Shown: one piece after another, positions 60,785 through 64,000 of the stretch
Layout of the letters: each line of letters starts with the position of its first letter
Numbering within the stretch: position 1 is the first letter of the stretch
DNA from: an uncultured Sphaerochaeta sp.
Lineage (GTDB): Bacteria; Spirochaetota; Spirochaetia; Sphaerochaetales; Sphaerochaetaceae
Reading direction: 5' to 3'
Assembly (NCBI RefSeq): GCF_963676285.1
Contig: NZ_OY781063.1
Location: forward strand, 1,240,001 to 1,304,000
Length of the DNA stretch: 64,000 nt
The notes under the pieces: generated by a model
The model's database searches: none
Told to the model about the DNA's origin: nothing
Seen by the model: only the letters and a program-made list of their open reading frames with translations
Position numbers and translations under genes: made by a program

Positions 60785-62470
60785 CTAGATGGACTTTCCT
60801 CTCAGCATGTAGGGTTCAGTCCTGTTTGGGTCAGGCTTGGCGCTGAGCAGGAACTCCCTGAGAGGCCTTGCCTCTTCCATGGGGATGTTCCAGGGAAGCA
60901 AGCCTTCCCAGTCTTCTTCAGAAGTGCATCCCGGGGCCTTTTCCATCACCAGGTACAGATAATCCTCAGGATTGATGTTGTTTGCCTTTGCACTTTCCAC
61001 CAGGCTGAACAGCAGAGCGGAAGCCTTTGCACCATTCACGGTGTTGGCAAACAGCCAGTTGCTCCTTCCAATCGAGAATGGCCTGATCTTTGCCTCGACC
61101 TCGTTGTTGTCGAGACGGGCAAGCGCATGGTTGCAATAACGGACCAGTCCATCCCAATGGCTGGTGGTATATTCAAAGGCCTTGCCGAGCTCGGTTTTCG
61201 GCGGGATGCCTGCATTCCTGTCAAGGAACTCCCTCAGTTCGGCCAGGGGTTCCCTGGCTGCTGTGGCGCGCTGCTCGACGAACGCTTCATCATCCAGCTC
61301 GCCTGCAAGCCATCGCTCCCTGACCTGGTTGTCGGCATGGTAAAGGTTCCCTATCAGGGTGACGGCTTTTTTCGCCTTTTGCGCCTTGGGGTTCGCCTTC
61401 ACAATCTCTGCGAAGCGACGGCGGGCATGGGCCCAACACAACAGATGGGTGATCCCGGTGCCCTTTCCTATGGGAATGTATTGCTGCAGGCCATCCGTTT
61501 GCAGGATGCCCCGGTAGCCTTCGATCAAGGGGGAAAGTTCCTTGCCGCTGTTGCCCGTGCGATAGGTGAACAGGATTGCCTTGCGTGTCTTGGAAGTCCC
61601 GACCTGCACCACCATGCAGGACTTGTCGGTTGCCTTCCGCCCCGGTTCATGAAGCACCTGAACCCTGGTCTCATCCATCCCCACCATCGGGCTGGAAAGC
61701 ACTGCTTTGCCCAGGCTCCTTCCCAACGGCTCCAATGCCTTTCCGGCCTCGACCACCCAGGAGGAGAGTGTCTGCCTCGAAAGCGGCAAACCCTCGCGAG
61801 TGAACATTTCCGATTGCCGGTAGAGGGGAAGGTGGTCGCAGAACTTGCGGCTCACCACCGAGGCTACCAGCGAGCTGTCCGCCATCGAGGATGGGAGCAA
61901 TGCAGTGGAGGGCTCGGTGACCAGGTTGGTCTCGCCGCTTCCGGTGTCAGCCTCGCAACTGGGGCAGGCAGCCTGCTCATACACATCCTGGACCACCACC
62001 ATGGTGGCGGGGATCCTCACCAGCCGGTTGATGGTCTTGGTGCCGGTCACCTCGAGGGTGGTGCCACAGCGCCTGCAATCCTTGTTTTCATCGGAGAGTG
62101 CATGGAAGCGGACAATGGTTGGGGTGTTTGCAGGGACGCTGAGAATGGTGTGCCTGCGCTTTTTCTTGTTGCCGGTATCCGCTTTCTCCTGCTGTCTCTC
62201 TTCCTCGATCTCCTCTGCTGTGGGAACCCCCACCTCGGCCTCGTCGAAAAGATTGAGCTGGCCGGAAGTCTCGGATGAGGGGCAGAACTTGCGGGCGGTG
62301 AGCAGGGCGATGCGCTCGAGCAACTGGTCGTGCTGGCTCCTGAGCTGTGAGTAGGCATCCTGGCCTTCGGCCAGTTGCATACGGACATGGGAGAGCTGGT
62401 CCTGCGTCTCTGATAGCTGGTTCTCCAGCATCTGCACCCGTCTCTCAAGTTCCTGTTCACGCTCGCTCAT
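60785..62470 (-). CDS. tnpC: IS66 transposase TnpC
   Basis: DDE transposase of 561 residues. N-terminal coiled coil (MSEREQELERRVQMLENQLS), zinc-finger-like CRRCGTT and CPSCEAD segments, then the DDE_Tnp_IS66 core with VGMDETRVQV, LQTDGLQQYI and the late EAKIRPFSIGRSNWLF. Start has GGGAG upstream. The long plus-strand frame covering the same DNA is a shadow. Confidence 0.9.
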   Translation of the reverse strand: MSEREQELERRVQMLENQLSETQDQLSHVRMQLAEGQDAYSQLRSQHDQLLERIALLTARKFCPSSETSGQLNLFDEAEVGVPTAEEIEEERQQEKADTGNKKKRRHTILSVPANTPTIVRFHALSDENKDCRRCGTTLEVTGTKTINRLVRIPATMVVVQDVYEQAACPSCEADTGSGETNLVTEPSTALLPSSMADSSLVASVVSRKFCDHLPLYRQSEMFTREGLPLSRQTLSSWVVEAGKALEPLGRSLGKAVLSSPMVGMDETRVQVLHEPGRKATDKSCMVVQVGTSKTRKAILFTYRTGNSGKELSPLIEGYRGILQTDGLQQYIPIGKGTGITHLLCWAHARRRFAEIVKANPKAQKAKKAVTLIGNLYHADNQVRERWLAGELDDEAFVEQRATAAREPLAELREFLDRNAGIPPKTELGKAFEYTTSHWDGLVRYCNHALARLDNNEVEAKIRPFSIGRSNWLFANTVNGAKASALLFSLVESAKANNINPEDYLYLVMEKAPGCTSEEDWEGLLPWNIPMEEARPLREFLLSAKPDPNRTEPYMLRGKSI

Positions 62471-62561
62471 CTGTATGTCTCCCATACCGTTTAATTATAT
62501 GGGAATTATATCAGAAAAGAGTATTTAATGCAATGCATTGAAAGAATTTAGGTGATATTTA

Positions 62562-62909
62562 TCACCCCATGGACTCGTACCTGAGCACCGGCAAAAGGTT
62601 CCAGCAGTCGATGCCCGAGAGCAGCATGATGAGCTGGTCATTGGAGATGGCCCTTGCCCTCTCCATGCTCCTGGGCCAGGGGAACCTGCCCTTCTGGAGG
62701 TTCTTCTGCAACAGCCAGAAACCATTGTCCTCCCACAGCAGGATCTTGATCTTGTCACGGTGTCTTGAGCAGAAGAGGAACATGCACTTGTCGAAGGGGG
62801 AGAGCTCCATTTCCTGCTCCACCAGCAGGGCTAATGCATGGGACCCCTTACGGAAATCGACATGACCAGGCCTCAGGTACAGCCTGTAGCCTTTGGTGTC
62901 AAACAACAT
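62562..62909 (-). CDS. tnpB: IS66 accessory protein TnpB (Orf2)
   Basis: Protein of 115 residues with the family hallmark RPGHVDFRKGSHALALLVE and LFCSRHRDKIKILLWEDNGF. Needed for IS66 transposition, mechanism unclear. Start MLFDTKGY has GGAGG six bases upstream and overlaps the end of the upstream tnpA gene. Confidence 0.9.
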   Translation of the reverse strand: MLFDTKGYRLYLRPGHVDFRKGSHALALLVEQEMELSPFDKCMFLFCSRHRDKIKILLWEDNGFWLLQKNLQKGRFPWPRSMERARAISNDQLIMLLSGIDCWNLLPVLRYESMG

Positions 62910-63216
62910 GGCTGGCCTCCAGGATGGAGAGGCAGGTCCATAGGTCCCTGCCCGAGAACCCGGCATGCATGGTCACCGATACCTTGTTGGCAAAGGTGAT
63001 CGTGATCCCGCCCTTCTTGGCCGGGCCCAGTGGTTCCTGGGTGAAGGTCGGTGCTGGGCGCTCGGAATACGAGGAGCTCTTCACCTCGAAGAACCCTTCC
63101 TCGGTCTTCTCCCTGGGATATCCCTGGACGTTGTATACATAGTCCTGTGCTTCCTTTGGGGAAGGGTTCCTCCCGGAAACATTGATCTTGCAGTATTGGT
63201 TGCGTCTGTCGTTCAT
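62899..63216 (-). CDS. tnpA: IS66 accessory protein TnpA (Orf1)
   Basis: Protein of 105 residues, first gene of the IS66 operon, with ITITFANKVSVTMHAGFSG near the C-terminus that fits IS66 Orf1 proteins acting on the element ends. Ribosome site GGAGGAAGCG. Its 3' end overlaps tnpB by 11 bases, suggesting coupled translation. Confidence 0.8.
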   Translation of the reverse strand: MNDRRNQYCKINVSGRNPSPKEAQDYVYNVQGYPREKTEEGFFEVKSSSYSERPAPTFTQEPLGPAKKGGITITFANKVSVTMHAGFSGRDLWTCLSILEASHVV

Positions 63217-63285
63217 CGCTTCCTCCTGCCCATCATTGTGCAGAAGGTGGTTACCATTTCATAGGACCGACGAGATTACGCTTAC

Positions 63286-64000
63286 GATGAAATCCAGCAG
63301 CGGTATCATTTCAGTGTCGGATACCGCAAGATGGCCCCCCTGCTTCAGACCGAATCCGGAATTAAGACAAGCCAGAGAAGAGTCCATAGAATCATGAGGG
63401 AGAAAGGTCTGCAGTCCACGGTCCGGCCGAAGAAATATACTGCTGAGATATACCTCAGGAGGAAACAAATGAAGGAATCTCTTCCTCCTGACCTCATTCA
63501 GCGCAAGTTCTTCTCCCTTGAGCCTTTCAAACGGCTGGTTGAGGACATCACCTACCTGCCGTGTCTTGAGCAGATGATGTACCTGAACTCCATCGAGGAT
63601 CTGTTCAACGGGGAGATTCCTGCATACGCAATCTCGGAGATGGTTGATTCCAAGCTCTGCACGGATACTGTCGACATCCTGGCCGGGAAGATCGATGATA
63701 CCCAAGGCGCCATTCTGCACAGCGACCTCGGCTCCACATATCTGTCGTATGCATACAGGGATCTCCTGGAGAAGCTCGGCATACGCATAAGCCTGGGAGA
63801 GGTGTGCTATGATAATGCGGCGATGGAATCGCTTAACAGCATAATCAAGACCGAATGCCTCTACTGCCGATTCGGGAAAAGCAACGTAAAGAACCATAAG
63901 GTGCCCAAGAAGGATGTGATCGCAGCGGTCGTCGAGTTCATCGAATACTACAACACAACACGCCCCAAGGAGAGCCTGGGATTCATGTCACCCGTTGAAT
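63286..64000 (+). pseudogene. IS3-family OrfB, 3' part after the IS66 insertion, running off the window
   Basis: Frame from GATGAAATCCAG translating to DEIQQRYHFSVGYRKMAPLL, then the rve integrase core with LVEDITYLP (first Asp), HSDLGSTYLSYAYRDLL (second Asp) and YDNAAMESLNSIIKTE (Glu). No stop or frameshift is seen up to 64000. The transposase was functional in sequence until IS66 entered it. Confidence 0.85.

Larger units (their letters stand above)
60688..63285 (-). mobile_element. Complete IS66-family insertion sequence, 2598 bp
   Basis: Ends are inverted repeats beginning GTAAGCG, as in IS66: GTAAGCGTCGTCTCG on the left and GTAAGCGTAATCTCG on the right (reverse complement). An 8-bp target duplication GATGAAAT flanks it (60680-60687 and 63286-63293). 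It carries the three usual genes, all on the minus strand. Both ends and all frames appear intact, so it could be active, and it inserted after the IS3 element. Confidence 0.95.
59849..64000 (+). mobile_element. IS3-family (IS150-like) element interrupted by IS66, right end outside the window
   Basis: Left end proposed at TGATCTG (59849), which with the following TTTGATAGACA resembles IS150-group termini. OrfA and the two parts of orfB are described separately. The element is broken by a complete IS66-family insertion at 60688-63285 and runs off the window. Confidence 0.75.

Noticed and set aside
60767..62278. 503-codon open frame on the plus strand
   Set aside because: It lies entirely antisense to the IS66 tnpC gene; the translation is low-complexity and unlike any protein, and arises from the codon bias of tnpC.
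1..64000. tRNA, rRNA, integrase and attachment sites
   Set aside because: Looked for but none recognised; the accessory blocks therefore cannot be called an integrative element on this evidence.

Overview
The window reads as chromosomal DNA of an anaerobic, saccharolytic spirochaete, most likely Sphaerochaeta-like. That placement is inferred from the mix of ribose-type sugar ABC operons, glycosidases, YDG-repeat surface protein, LytTR signalling and HXS genes; no rRNA or tRNA is present to prove it. Metabolic operons alternate with AT-rich accessory blocks, and both window ends lie inside insertion sequences.

Layout. 1-1.1 kb: IS4-family transposase, cut by the window start. 1.3-10 kb: an all-minus-strand defence-like island (Abi_2 HEPN protein, AAA ATPase, Ymh/TIGR02391 protein overlapping a dual-specificity phosphatase, sce7726 PD-(D/E)XK-like protein, OLD-like ATPase, DUF3892 protein). 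10.2-14.3 kb: a His-Xaa-Ser (HXS) peptide-modification cassette, hxsD-hxsB-hxsC-hxsA, with a striking upstream region that recurs identically 17.7 kb away. 14.4-27.5 kb: a LuxR-type regulator and two sugar operons: SBP-ATPase-permease-GH3 glycosidase, and GntR-ATPase-permease-(TrpA-like aldolase fused to FGGY kinase)-SBP. 27.7-33.3 kb: a scrapyard of broken and orphan genes (frameshifted DUF4143 ATPase, shikimate-kinase-like protein, gene fragments, membrane protein, orphan second hxsD, DUF6577 protein). 33.3-36.2 kb: tetR plus an ABC-2 exporter. 36.6-44 kb: a giant YDG-repeat lipoprotein, a putative outer-membrane protein and a LytTR two-component pair. 44.1-47.7 kb: GH31 glycosidase divergent from a GPH-family symporter. 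48-53.2 kb: acyl-CoA/ACP synthetase, an HsdM-HsdS fusion with a lost catalytic motif, and acyl-ACP thioesterase. 53.2-56.7 kb: comM-dprA-transposase-like gene. 57-59.8 kb: MFS exporter, flavodoxin and a hypothetical gene. 59.85 kb to the end: an IS3-family element interrupted by a complete IS66 element with an 8-bp target duplication.

How they work together. In each sugar operon the binding protein, ATPase and permease import a substrate, and the linked enzyme (GH3 hydrolase in one, aldolase-kinase fusion in the other) processes it in the cytoplasm. The GH31/symporter pair looks like a third, self-contained glycoside route. The HXS genes should act together, with two radical-SAM enzymes modifying an exported protein carrying eight consecutive His-Xaa-Ser triplets. 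The strongest candidates for undescribed biology are the ligase / dead methyltransferase-specificity fusion / thioesterase operon, the aldolase-kinase fusion, and the 251-bp identical noncoding block attached to both hxsD copies.
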